DNA of 64,000 nucleotides from Cristatella mucedo (taxonomy: Eukaryota; Bryozoa; Phylactolaemata; Cristatellidae), in assembly GCA_009760855.2 (NCBI GenBank), contig WPIO01000086.1, positions 564,501 through 628,500 of the forward strand, in the 5' to 3' direction. The translations under genes were made by a program, and so were the position numbers. Shown here piece after piece: positions 1-58,879 of this stretch. Below the pieces are notes generated by a model. The model did not search any database. It had not been told where the DNA came from and saw nothing but the letters and a program-made list of their open reading frames with translations. Position 1 is the first letter of the stretch. Every line of letters begins with the position of its first letter.

Positions 1-23
1 ATAGTGTATATACCTGTAGTTAT

Positions 24-170
24 GCCGCACTGGTTTGGCACAATGGTTAAGGTGCTCACTGGTTTGGCACAATGACTAAGGCATGGCTGAGGTCGTGGCC
101 TCGAGCTCAGTGGCATATGTGAAGGTCTTGAAGAGAGATTACGGTCTCTTAGGGTGCTATACAAATCAGT

Positions 171-172
<2 letters not shown>
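24..172 (+). mobile_element. SINE-A copy with duplicated A-box segment
   Basis: A tRNA-like head is followed by GGTCGTGGCCTCGAGC (B-box-like) and then the hairpin tail with GAGAGATT and GGTGCTATACAAAT. The first 29 bases of the head occur twice in tandem (starts at 29 and 58). It runs into an (AT)n(GT)n tract. Confidence 0.7.

Positions 173-243
<71 letters not shown>
173..243 (+). repeat. (TA)n(TG)n microsatellite
   Basis: About 15 bases of TA repeat are followed by about 55 bases of TG repeat, growing out of the A/T-rich tail of the SINE before it. Confidence 0.97.
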
Positions 244-247
<4 letters not shown>

Positions 248-734
248 AATATACAGTCTTCTCTTGTTTATAGTGGTTAATCAGTTCCAAACTCCACTGC
301 GATAAGTGAATTTCCGTGAAGTAGGATTCTTTATTTAGAAGTCGAATATTTTCGTAGTTACAGCATAGAAAACCTGTTCACGACTCATTGAATGCAGTTT
401 TTAACATTATTTGAGCCCCTGGACACGAAATAACACCCCTTTAGTCACCATTGCACCTGTATTACTTAATACATTAGACAAAGTAAGAGAAAACAAGACA
501 CATTCGACATTACAAATATCTTATTATTATTTTTGTACATTTAATTACACGTTTTAATTAATTAATTCCTAATTAATATAATAGTAAATAATTAATTTAA
601 TTATACACAACCACCGATCTATGAAAATAGTGCAACTTGTGCGATGCTGAACCAATGATGATAAAGAGATGTACTGCAATCAAAGACTAGCAAGGTTACT
701 GATCCTCTGAAGACCAACTTCAGTAGGAGGGTCT

Positions 735-882
735 TCAGGTGGTGCAGTATCTATGTTGAGGTCGATACGCTGCTTGACTGGGAGCCACTGCAGGTCGGCG
801 AGATATGGTGTGATTTGGAAACTGCAACACTCACGACAGACAAGCCTAGTGGCAAAGTCTTACACCAACTGTATACGTTAGA
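735..882 (-). mobile_element. LINE-B fragment
   Basis: The reverse complement encodes the LINE-B segment LADLQWLPVKQRID, in the C-terminal part of its ORF2. It is short and lies inside the DNA transposon relic. Confidence 0.75.
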
Positions 883-884
883 CA

Positions 885-2437
885 CAGAGGTCCTAGCAAA
901 CTATCGCCCAGTTTCCCTTCTTCCTTTCTTATCAAAGATTCTTGAAAAATTGTTGCTAAACAGCTGGTTGAACATATTGAAAATAATGGAATGTCAGAAA
1001 CATTTCAATCAGGGTTCAAGAGGCAGCACTCCACTGAAACTGCTCTCCTCCGTGTTAACAATGACATTTTACGTGGTAACGACGACGGGAATGGCACTGC
1101 CCTAGCTCTGCTAGATCTATCTGCCGCCTTCGACACCATTGATCACGAAGTTCTGCTTGAACGATTGAGAACAACGATCGGTCTGGCAGACGAAGCACTG
1201 GCATGGTTTTTAGTCATACTTGTCTGATCGTGTTCAATCCGTGTCGTGTGGGGGTCAGGTCTCACACACGAGAAGGGTCACCGGTGGAGTCCCTCAAGGG
1301 TCTGTACTCGGTCCCTTGCTGTTCTCAATTTATCCACAACCTCTGGGAAAAGTCATTAAGGCCCATGGAATAGGATATAACTTCTATGCTGACGATACTC
1401 AGTTGTATTTGTCATTCAAAACGTCGGAATCTGCTGCAGCAACTGAGAAACTGAATGCTTGCCTTGCCGATATTCGATCCTGGATGTCGGAAAACTTCCT
1501 GAAATTAAATGAGGATACAACCGAACTGCTGCTCATAGGACACCCTAAGCGTGTGGCTGGATTAAAAGGCTTTGCTGTTCTAATAGGCGATGCTATTGTG
1601 CGACCATCACCACGTGCTCGAAATTTAGGTGTCGTTTTCGACAGCTGCCTCAATTTCGAAAGCTTCATTCAGAAGACTGCCTCTACAGCTAGCCATCACA
1701 TCCGATCCAAGATTAGGAGCTGTCTCCCACAGTGGCTTGCAAAAAATTTAACTGTCTCCTTAGTTCTGTCTCGGCTTGATTATTGTAATTCCCTTTTGGC
1801 TGGGCTGCCAAAGAAATCTATTATGCCACTGCAGCGGACAATTAATACGGCTGCAAGGCTGGTCTTCAAGTCCCAGCGGTTTGAGCACGTGTCTCCTTTG
1901 CTGAAAGAGCTAGGATGGTTGCCGGTTGAGCAAAGGATACAGAGCAAAGTTCTTACGCTGACCCACAAGGCCCGCCACGGCTTGGCTCCTTCGTACCTTG
2001 CTGAACTGCTGCATCAGTTTCAGCCTGTTCGTGCCCTCAGGTCCTGTGTGGACAATAAATTAGCTGTCCCTTTTCTCTGCTTAAAGACAGTTGGCGATAG
2101 AAGCTTTAGCTCTGCAGGTCCAAGGCTGTGGAACTTGCTTCCACAATTCTTATGCAACGGCAACTACTTTCCTACTGCCGACTATGGCACAACCTTTTCA
2201 GCGGTCCTGAGCTGCTAATTTCATGCTACTCACTACCTCAACTGCTCTCCTGACTCTGCTATGCTTCCCACTTTCTCTATGTTGTGTGAAACGAAGTCTG
2301 TTGGCTACGGAATGCGTACCGAAAGCCGCTTAGGCTGTGAGTAGGCTATGCAAAACTCTCCTTCGTAACACCCACATGGTCTTTATGACTTTGTGGAGTT
2401 ACAGATGGAGATACATTACGTTACATTATAATGCTAG
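885..2437 (+). mobile_element. LINE-A copy with reverse transcriptase remnant
   Basis: This is a 5'-truncated CR1/L2-type non-LTR element. Translated blocks in order: [57 protein letters not shown] and [10 protein letters not shown], which carries the catalytic YADD. The C-terminal region runs to 2216. At least two frameshifts (near 980-1000 and 1210-1225) split the frame, so it is a dead copy. The 3' end is GGAGATACATTACGTTACATT, the family's ATTAC-like tail. Confidence 0.9.
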
Positions 2438-2585
2438 TTCTAATACAGGGGTGCATAATTGTCTCAGGCAACCGAGCACTCGGTAGCATTTTTATTATCT
2501 CGATCAACACGATGAATATATTTGAAAAATTGCGATGGAGCAAGGCCGTGAAAGTCGAAGCATGAATTGGCGAGGGATGACTGTA

Positions 2586-3025
2586 TTTTCGCATGCTGGT
2601 ATATTGGTGCATATTTATACATATGTATGCAGTGTGAACACGATAACGTCTTTGCGGTTCATTTGCTTTTAGTGCATTCCAAAAAACGGAGTAGGAAGCC
2701 CATGATGGTTAATATACATATTTTCAAAGGAGAACTTCAGCTGGCATTATATAGACAGCAATTCCAATAAACATGAGAATGGAGTCATGGATTTCCTGGA
2801 ACAAGCTATGTGTTCTGTCATAGCTACCACTTCAGTCCTGCAAAGTCCAGTTCCTCTAGATGTAGCTACATGAATTCTAAAATTCAGGGTTCATAGTTAT
2901 TCTCGGTTGATCGATGGATTGATTTCATTCTGTATAGCTTCATACCTTCCATTGCTAGTCATTCGCTAGTGCTGAATTAGTTATCTACCGGCTATGCCAG
3001 CTGCGATGGTCTGAACAGTCATGTA
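2586..3025. other. Unassigned stretch
   Basis: I see no coding region or repeat family here. The 67-codon open frame at 2567-2770 has no recognisable features. Confidence 0.5.
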
Positions 3026-3376
3026 GGTATAAGCCTGGAACTCCCTCCCGACCTGCGTCAGAACATCCCCTGACCTGACCACATTTAAAAAGAACTTAAA
3101 AACACCTATTTAGGACAGCATTTAGTGGGTCCCTCTGATTCGTCCTTCATGTGCTTATGCATGCTGACACTGGGCATGCTGCCACTAACCACATTTACAT
3201 ACTGACCCTGTGCATGTCACCCCTAACCATGTTATTCATGTTGTTTGTTTATCAAGCATGATATTACTCACCATTCAATTGCATTTCACTTTGCAGCAAA
3301 TGTAAAGCGCCTAGAGAGAGATTGAGTTCTCTGAGGGTGCTTTATCAAGTGCATTGTTATTATTATTATTATTATT
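3026..3376 (+). mobile_element. LINE-B 3' end
   Basis: This starts at the AWNSLPTCVRTSPDLTTFK-coding segment and runs through the 3'-UTR to the hairpin AAAGCGCC...GGGTGCTTTATC and an (ATT)n tail at 3357-3376. Confidence 0.9.
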
Positions 3377-4381
3377 TTATATAAATGCATGTCTTCGGAA
3401 TGTGAATGCAGAGAGTACCAGCGGATTTGAGATCGAATGCCAGCTGACCAAAATCCAGCTGAGTGAACTAGCTGCAGTAGTGGAGGGGCAAATTAAATTT
3501 GAGGATGGAGCCACATGTGCTTCCAGAGGTCACCATAGTTTTATGCCCAGTAACAAGCACGTGTGGTTGGAGGAGTGTGGAGGGAGGAGGGAGGGGCACT
3601 GCTGTTCAGCTAGAACCTGATGCTCTACGTTAGACTAGCCGAAGCCTCGGGCCTTGCTGCAATAGCACACCTCCCTCCCCCCTTTGGCTGTGACATAATG
3701 GGCTGCCCAAACTTCCTGTTAGCTGTCGACTTGCCTCTGCTGCCCTAGTCCGGCTGCTGCTGCTACTGCACAGTCGAAAGAGTCTCTAGGCATGCAGGGG
3801 GGGGGAGGGGGAGGAGGCAGGTAGCCCTTCGAGCTGAAAAGGTTGCATGAGCTGCAGCAGCAGCCTTCCCTGAGGAGTGAGCCGTGATGGCACACTGGGT
3901 AATGTTGTTGTCTTTCATGAACTCGGTCAGCACAGTTTGAGCATGCCGAATGTCAGAATGGCTGTTCCCTTTAGAATGAGGGCAGTCCTATGGCCCTCTC
4001 GTGGACTGCTCATTGCTTGCTGTCGCATAGACTGATTGCAGGAGCTAGGAACTGTTCCACGCAGCCTTGGCTGGGCTCACTTTGACTCACTTGGTCTCAG
4101 AGAAGCTCGTGCAAGCGTGCATTCAAGCCAGCTTACCTATAGAACTGCATTGTTTGTGTGCATTCCCAGTCATGCTGTGCACTTGACAGGCACACCTGCT
4201 CTCAGGATAATCCGCTGTGTGGATCATTCAGTTAAATACCGTTGGCAGCTGATGCTCTTTTTCTCTCCTCTTCGGATTCTCGACTGGAGTGTAGTTCCAT
4301 TTTTAGTTTGTTGGCAAAGAGAACAGCTTCTTCCCTGTTACTGAATCCAGCGCTTCCTCTCTAGATATTCTGCGCTGCTAT
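3377..4381. other. Unassigned stretch with a SINE-B fragment
   Basis: There is no gene I can support. A G-rich run lies at 3796-3826. Bases 3876-3925 (GTGAGCCGTGATGGCACACT) match the start of SINE-B at 4944, so a decayed SINE-B fragment is likely there. Confidence 0.45.
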
Positions 4382-4516
4382 GTCATGCTACTCACCCCTC
4401 CCCTCGACTGTCTTGCAGACTCAGCTATGCTTCGCACGTTCTTTTTGCTGCATGAGATGAAATCTATTGACAGCCACACTGAAACGCACGTTGAAAAACG
4501 CATTTTGAAAGCCGCT
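4382..4516 (+). mobile_element. LINE-A 3' fragment, diverged
   Basis: CATGCTACTCACC...CAGCTATGCTTC and GAGATGAAATCTATTGACAG match the LINE-A segment just after its ORF stop, with many substitutions. It is an old fragment. Confidence 0.65.
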
Positions 4517-4579
4517 CGAGCTTTTAGTATTTCAAAGGCTCAACAATGTACTGCTCACTCTCCCTGACAAAAAGGGGTC

Positions 4580-4710
<131 letters not shown>

Positions 4711-4943
4711 CATTCGTAAAAACCTACATTATCTCCCAGCCTTTCCTCTGCCTGCAAATCGTTCTTTATGTGCTCATGCATTATGCATCTCTTCATGTCG
4801 TGAGTAAGGTTAAGAGCATGCTTTTAGCAAGAAGATGCTTTTCTATAGCTGGGTGGTGTGCTTTTCTTTTTCATATGCTCTTTGGGTACTTAGCTGCGAC
4901 AAAAATAATACTAAGACATTTCTTAGCATCAAAGGTAATGCTT

Positions 4944-5095
4944 GGTGAGCTGTGATGGCACACTATGTAAGGTGGATGCTTTTCACTACCTTAGTATCGA
5001 GATCATGGGTTCGAATCCTGTAGTGGGCGATCCTTTATTGCAACTGCAAGCGGTGGTGATAGCTGTAAAGGCTCTTGTGTCGCTATACAAAAGTA
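4944..5095 (+). mobile_element. SINE-B full-length copy
   Basis: A tRNA-like head (GTGAGCTGTGATGGCACACT) and a perfect B-box (GGGTTCGAATCC) are followed by the family body CAAGCGGTGGTGATAGCTGT and an end near TCGCTATACAAAA. This body differs from SINE-A. Matching copies lie at 6867 (-), 40708 (-) and, more diverged, 10595 and 43945. Confidence 0.75.
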
Positions 5096-5320
5096 GCTGT
5101 TAAATCAGCTTGTATTTTATCATTTTGATTCAGTGCATTTTACTAACTGCAAGTCCTACTAGCCGGTGGTGCTGAATGCCTTTCTGTGTGCCGTTGCATG
5201 CTGGCCCAAGCGTGACACTGCACACAACCTTCGAGCCCTGTACTTTAAATCTGGGTTTTTAACCTCTTGTGCAGTAAAAAAAATATAACTAGCTGATTCA
5301 GCAGCCTCATTTGTATAACG

Positions 5321-6866
5321 GTTCAAAGACACTGGAACGGGTCGTGGCAGACCAGCTGAACTCATATATCAAAACCTCACACCTTGCTAGTAAGTTCCAG
5401 TCTGGCTTTAGAGCTAATCACTCCACAGAGTCAGCATTGCTTAGGGTATACAACGACCTACTTAGGAATGCAGACATGGGTAGAGTGTCTCTGCTTGTTT
5501 TGCTTGATCTTTCGGCAGCTTTTGACACCATCGATCACAACGTTCTTCTAGAGCGCCTCTAATCTCGCCTGGGCATCACTGGCACTGCTCTGCAGTGGTT
5601 CAGGTCCTATCTCAGTGGGAGACTCCAGAGTGTTGACGTGAATGGACAAAGATTACCTGAAGTACCTCTGAAATATGGAGTACGTCAGGGCTTCGTGCTA
5701 GGTCCGGTTCTTTTCACGGTTTATACTCTGCCTCTTGCTGATGTGATAGCCAAGCACAATCTAGGCTTTCACTCCTATGCGGATGACACTCAGCTGTACC
5801 TTTGCTTTGATCCCTCCCAGCCTTCGAGCACCTCAAATTCTCTCAACTCACTTGCTGCATGTATTGATGACATCCGCACATGGATGGCAGAAAATTTTCT
5901 AAAACTAAACGATTACAAAACTAACTTACTAGTTATGGGCAAGCCCAGTGTGATTCAGAGATTGGAAAGGCTGTCTCAAAATTGGCTCTGCCAGCATATC
6001 TCCTGTCGAATCAGCTCGAAATCTAGGTGTCATATTCCAAAGCGACCTCTCGTTAGACGACCATATCAGCTCCACAGTCAAATCTGCCTATTTTCAGCTT
6101 CATAACATTGCTAAAATTCGGGCTTGTTTAGATAAGGATACCACGTCCAAGTTGGTCCATGCATTCGTGACATCTCGTCTCGACTTCAGCAACTCACTGC
6201 TCACTGGCCTACCAGCATGTGCGATCAGGCGATTGCAGCTGGTGCAAAACTCTGCAGCTAGGCTTGTCTATCGTGAGCGTCGCAGTTGCCACATTACTTC
6301 AGTTCTCGCCGACCTGCACTGGCTACCAGTCAAGCAACGGATTGACTTCAAGGTTTTGTCGCTCACTTTTAGGTCCCTTCATTCTATGGCTCCAGCCTAT
6401 CTCTCCGACATACTCCCCCATCAGGCCAAGCATCGTACCACCTGCTTTTCGGAATCCAACAGTCTAGAAATACCTCGTACAAACCTTAAATCCTTTGGAG
6501 ACCGTGCATTTAGTTCGTATGCTCCCAAAGCCTGGAACTCCCTCCCGACCTGCGTCAGAACATCCCCTGACCTGACCACATTTAAAAAGAACTTAAAAAC
6601 ACTCCATTTAGGACAGCATTTAGTGGGTCCCTGTGATTCGTCCTTGATGTGCTTATGCGTGGTGACACTGTGCATGCTGCCACTAACCACATTTGCATGC
6701 TGACCCTGTGCATGTCACCCCTAACCATGTAATTCATTTTGTTTGTTTTTCAAGCATGATTTTACTTACCATTTAATTACATTTTCCTTTGCAGCAAATG
6801 CAAAGCGCCTAGAAAGAGATTAAGTTCTCTGAGGGCACTTTATCAAGTGCATTATTATTATTATTA
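5321..6866 (+). mobile_element. LINE-B copy with reverse transcriptase, disrupted
   Basis: 5'-truncated CR1/L2-type element. Blocks in order: [69 protein letters not shown] (YADD), FLKLN, then the C-terminal SRLDFSNSLLTGLP...WLPVKQRIDFKVLSL...AWNSLPTCVRT. A stop at 5560-5562 and a frameshift near 5980-6000 break it. It ends in the hairpin (6803-6842) and an (ATT)n tail. Confidence 0.92.
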
Positions 6867-7020
6867 TACCGACAGAAGAGCCTTTACGGCTATCACCACC
6901 GCTTGCAGCGCCGATAAAGAATTACCTTCTGCAGGATTCGAATGCACGACCTGGGGTCCAAAGTCGCAAAAAGCAGCCACCTTACCTAGTGAGCCATCAC
7001 CAGTACCTCACTCACCTAGA
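6867..7020 (-). mobile_element. SINE-B copy, antisense
   Basis: The reverse complement gives TGATGGCTCACTAGGTAAGG, then CATTCGAATCCTGCAG (B-box) and CAAGCGGTGGTGATAGCCGT, matching SINE-B at 4944. It directly abuts the LINE-B tail. Confidence 0.75.
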
Positions 7021-7266
7021 CCTCACTTACCTAGACCTCACTGATAGAGCAGCAATGCCTAGGGGGGGCGTCATGGGTACGAGCTTGAAGGACCGATTCT
7101 TGTAGCCGTCTGCTAGTCAAGCTGGAGCTCACTCTATCGCCCCTCCCCATATGCCGACTCGAGGCCTGCGTTAGTGTTGGCCGGCTTGAGGGTTTCATTT
7201 CAGCCGGCCCTGTGCAGAGCGGGCTCGCATCATGCAGCCGGTTTGGTTTTCTCCTCTTTCAGAGCC

Positions 7267-55133
<47,867 letters not shown>

Positions 55134-55406
55134 TCCAGGTGGCAGCAAGGAGTAGCACTTGTTGCAATCGAAAACCTAAACTCCAATCCTGAAGACAGCA
55201 AGAATGCTACATAGCGCAGTTACTGTAGGATGAATTTGTGAAATGTCGTTGAAATGTTCCTCTATGTGCTGCAATGCAATAGCTGCAATAGCACGGATTA
55301 GTCTGCAGCAGTGGTGGAAGGTGCACGAGAGGCTAACTGCTTTCTGGCTGTGAAGCATCCGATTGCATCGTCAAGCTTGAGTTTTGGCTAGGCGCACCAA
55401 GACCGC

Positions 55407-55412
55407 AATAAA
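55407..55412 (+). promoter_or_regulatory. AATAAA polyadenylation signal, probable end of the helicase gene
   Basis: A canonical AATAAA lies 274 nt downstream of the stop of the last predicted exon and is followed by GT-containing sequence. It suggests a 3'-UTR of about 55134-55430. The UTR holds no repeat I recognise. Confidence 0.5.
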
Positions 55413-55658
55413 AGCTGTCAAGGTGGCCGAGTGCTACTTCCTGTGCATCGGTCTCATACTGCCTGCGCTGTGTCACATATTTCCTGTACTGCTGCTGCTG
55501 CTGCTGGTGTCAGCTTCATTGCAGTAAGGAGGGGGCTGGGTATTTGGTGGAGCAGTGCAGCAGATGGCACCTCTGTATGAGCATGCTTGCTGCTGACCAG
55601 AGCTCTATCGTTCATAAATGTCGTTACTGCTATACTACACCAGTGGTTGCTAACCAAT

Positions 55659-56034
55659 TGTGACAGCCCTCCGCACGACCTGTCGTCAGGCTGGGTAGAA
55701 CGACCGAGCAACAAGTCTGCTGGCTCCAACACCAAAACCTTTATTTCACACGACGCCAGCCAAGCCCAGTCTACACACACTAGGCAGCTGCCGGCGTCGA
55801 GGGATCTCTCCCTCCCCTCCTGTTGTACTCTTCCGACAACCCTTATATTCCATGCATGCTTTGTTTTTCCCACTGTCGGGCCATTGTTCGTTCCGAACCA
55901 GCCCGACAGCTGGCTGCAGTTTGTGGTAGATTGGTGTACCCACAGATGCTGCCAATGCATGGATTTGGGCAGGACTGCCTAGTCATCGTCTGCCCATCCA
56001 CCGGTCGTGAGCTTGCAGTAGGCAGTCTGACAGC
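55659..56034 (-). mobile_element. Possible solo LTR
   Basis: The segment runs from TGTGACAGCCCTCCGCACG to GGCAGTCTGACA. On the - strand it carries AATAAAGG (near 55740), as an LTR would. The TG...CA ends are a weak inverted repeat, and I see no target-site duplication. No internal retroelement genes adjoin it. Confidence 0.25.
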
Positions 56035-56179
56035 CCTCGCGAGGTCTCCGCCCAGTGCTCTCAGGCTGCAAACGTCGTGCTCTTCCACACCAATCTACAC
56101 TGGTTCCCCATCAACAGCCCTTCATTTCATTGCCGTGACCCATCTATATATAAATTAAGCTCTAAACCGAAACAATTCC

Positions 56180-57303
56180 TTATCAGGCATCACCCGATGT
56201 TCTGACAACGTTTTATAGCTCTGACTCAGACGAATGTATTTTGCCTCCGGTTCATACGCTCAAAAAAGCCTGGAACTCACTTGGGATTGACGTTACGAAA
56301 TCGCCTGGCTTGACAAGAAAGCTGTAAACCCACATGTTCCTCACAGTATTTTCTTATTGACATTTGTATATTGACGCGTCCTCAAGTTGCATATTATCGT
56401 TAACCAATTGCAACGCTCCTTTTCTAGTAAATGTAAAGTGCGCAATACCAATTTTTTCTCATGGTTATTATCTTATATTTAAAGATTTAGGAGTCGACAG
56501 CCAATGTTCATCCGAATTCTTTTGAATATTGAGGTATCCCATGGATCTGTTTTATGTCCACGATTTTCCTCACGCACTATCTCTCTTGCCGATGTTATTG
56601 CCAGGCATCATCTATGTTTTAACGTATATGCATATTACATAGCTGGACGTGTACTTTTATTCTTAACTGCATTCCAGCAAGCTTCCGTCAAACTCTCTAC
56701 TCCCAACTTGTAATGCCGAAATTTACTCTTGGCTCGCAGGTAATATCTCAAATCAAATGACGATAAGTCCAACTTAAAGCTATCAGAAAACCTAGTGCGA
56801 GTCAGAGACTGGAGAGTGCAATCCTCAAAATTAGAGCAACGACCATGTAGACATCCAGTTCAGCTCCACAGCCAAATCTGCTGCCATCAGCTAAGCCAAA
56901 ATTGGGGCTTGCACAGCTAGTCACACCGTGGCCAATGTGGTTCGTGCAGTTGTGAGATCTCATAGGCAATGCTGTAGCTATCCACTAACTTTTTAGTGCC
57001 TGTGCAATGAGATGCTTACTCTTCTTGCAAAGCCCGACTGCTAGGCTCATCTGTCAAGAACGTCACTGATCCATGCTTTCACTTCTTATTGATCATTGCC
57101 GGTTCTTTGTAAGCACTCCAAGGTTCAGTCCCTCACTTTTGGGTCCATCCATTCTCTTGCTCCAGCTTGCCTCTCTGAAATTGCATACTCCTCAGGCTTC
57201 CCACCGAACCAGTGCCCCCCTTGCGATCCAGGTAATGTATCTCTGGTTCTAGTCTTAAACCTTTTGAAGACCATTCTCCCAGTTCCTAAGCAACCAATCA
57301 TCT
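56180..57303 (+). mobile_element. Old LINE-B-like copies
   Basis: 56180-56470 is a 3' end (AAGCCTGGAACTCACTTGGG, GTAAATGTAAAGTGCGC). 56500-57303 spans from the VLGPVLF/ADVIA region (GCCGATGTTATTGCCAGGCA) to CCAGTTCCTAAGCAACC. Both are heavily diverged. Confidence 0.65.
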
Positions 57304-58533
57304 GAAGTACCTCTGAAATATAGAGTACCTCAGGGCTCCGTGCTAGGTCCGGTTCTTTTCACGGTTTATACACTCCCTCTTGCTGATGTGATTGCCAAGC
57401 ACAATCTAGGCTTTCACTTCTTTGCTGATGACACTCAGTTGTACCTTTGCTTTGATCCCTCCCAGCCTTCGAGCACCTCAAATTCTCTAAACTCACTTGC
57501 TGCATGCATTGATGACATCCGCACATGGATGGCAGCAAATTTTCTAAAACTAAACGATTACAAAATTAACTTACTAGTTATGGGCAAACCCAGTGTGATT
57601 CAAAAATTGGAAAGGCTGACTTTCAAAATTGGCTCTGCCAGCATATCTCCAGTTGAATCAGCTCGAAATCTAGGTGTCATATTCCAAAGCGACCTCTCGT
57701 TAGACGACCACATCAGCTCCACAGTCAAATCTGCCTATTTTCAGCTTCATAACATTGCTAAAATTAGGGCTTGTTTAGATAAGGATACCACGTCCAAGTT
57801 GGTCCATGCATTCGTGACATCCCGTCTCGACTTCTGCAACTCACTGCTTACTGGCCTACCAGCATGTGCGATCAGGCGATTGCAGCTGGTGCAAAACTCT
57901 GCAGCTAGGCTTGTCTGTCGTGAGCGTCTCAGTTGCCACATTACTCCACTTCTCGCCGACCTGCACTGGCTACCAGTCAAGCAACGGATTGGCTTCAAGG
58001 TTTTGTCGCTCACTTTCAGGTCCCTTCATTCTATGGCTCCTTCCTATCTCTCATACTACCATACATACTACCATATAACCATAATACCATACATACTACC
58101 CCATCAGGCTAAGCATCGTACCACCTGCTTTTCGGAATCCAACAGTCTAGAAAAACCTCGTACAAACCTTAAATCCTTTGGAGACCGTGCATTTAGTTCG
58201 TATGCTCCCAAAACCTGGAACTCCCTCCCGACCTTCGTCAGAACATCCTCTGACCTGACCACATTTAAAAGGAACATAAAAACACACCTATTTAGGACAG
58301 CATTTAGTGGGTCCCTGTGATTCGTCCTTGATGTGCTGATGTGTGCTGACACTGTGCATGCTGCCACTAACCACATTTGCATGCTGACCCTGTGCATGTC
58401 ACCCCTAACCATATTATTCATTTTGTTTGTTTTTCAAGCATGATTTTACTTACCATTCAATTGCATTTTCCTTTGCAGCAAATGTAAAGCGCCTAGAAAG
58501 AGATTTAGTTCTCTCAGGGCGCTTTATCAAGTA

Positions 58534-58567
<34 letters not shown>

Positions 58568-58575
58568 ACCAAGTT
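57304..58575 (+). mobile_element. Youngest-looking LINE-B copy; 326-codon open frame
   Basis: 5'-truncated at the [18 protein letters not shown] segment, then open from 57340 to 58320. It keeps [14 protein letters not shown] (FADD), FLKLNDYKINLLVMGKPS, LGVIFQSDLSLDDH, SRLDFCNSLLTGLP, LADLHWLPVKQRI and AWNSLP-type blocks. It lacks the endonuclease and the first half of the reverse transcriptase, so it cannot be autonomous. The 3' hairpin AAAGCGCC (58486-58493) pairs perfectly with GGCGCTTT (58518-58525), followed by (ATT)n to about 58566. An extra 12 codons lie in frame near 58050-58100. Confidence 0.93.
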
Positions 58576-58879
58576 GGCAACTTTCAGTTAGGCATACATT
58601 AGTGCCTGCATTGACAAGAGCACGACGGCAAAGCATGTTAACGCGTTTGTGACATTGTGGCCACTTACTGTAACTCCTTTTATTCGAAACCCATAACCCG
58701 TGCCCTTCATCGTATGCAACAGGATCACAACTCAGTGGTTTGTCTGGTCTGTTCTCAGTCAATGGCTTACCTACCACTGCCAAAATCAGCAGTCTGAGCT
58801 TGCTGGCTTCCTATCATGTGTTGCTTCGATTTCACGATCCTCTGTCTGGCTTACAGGTCACTTCACTTGCTTTCACCAG
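58576..58879. other. Unassigned stretch
   Basis: Nothing recognised between two LINE copies. Confidence 0.4.

Larger units (their letters stand above)
254..2583. mobile_element. TA-flanked DNA transposon relic interrupted by LINEs
   Basis: The left end (CAGTCTTCTCTTG, from 254) and the right end (CGAGGGATGACTG, to 2583) form a short imperfect inverted repeat, each flanked by TA. The interior left arm has AACTCCACTGCGATAAGTG and the right arm has GCAAGGCCGTGAAAGTCG. These look like the arms of a widespread non-autonomous TA-target transposon. I see no transposase frame. LINE fragments (about 735-2437) sit between the arms. Confidence 0.6.

Noticed and set aside
55454-55960. 168-codon - strand open frame
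   Set aside because: It overlaps an LTR-like segment and a (CTG)n run that gives poly-Ala; no domain is recognisable.
57340-58320. 326-codon open frame as an active autonomous LINE
   Set aside because: It lacks the endonuclease and the N-terminal part of the reverse transcriptase, so it is a 5'-truncated copy.
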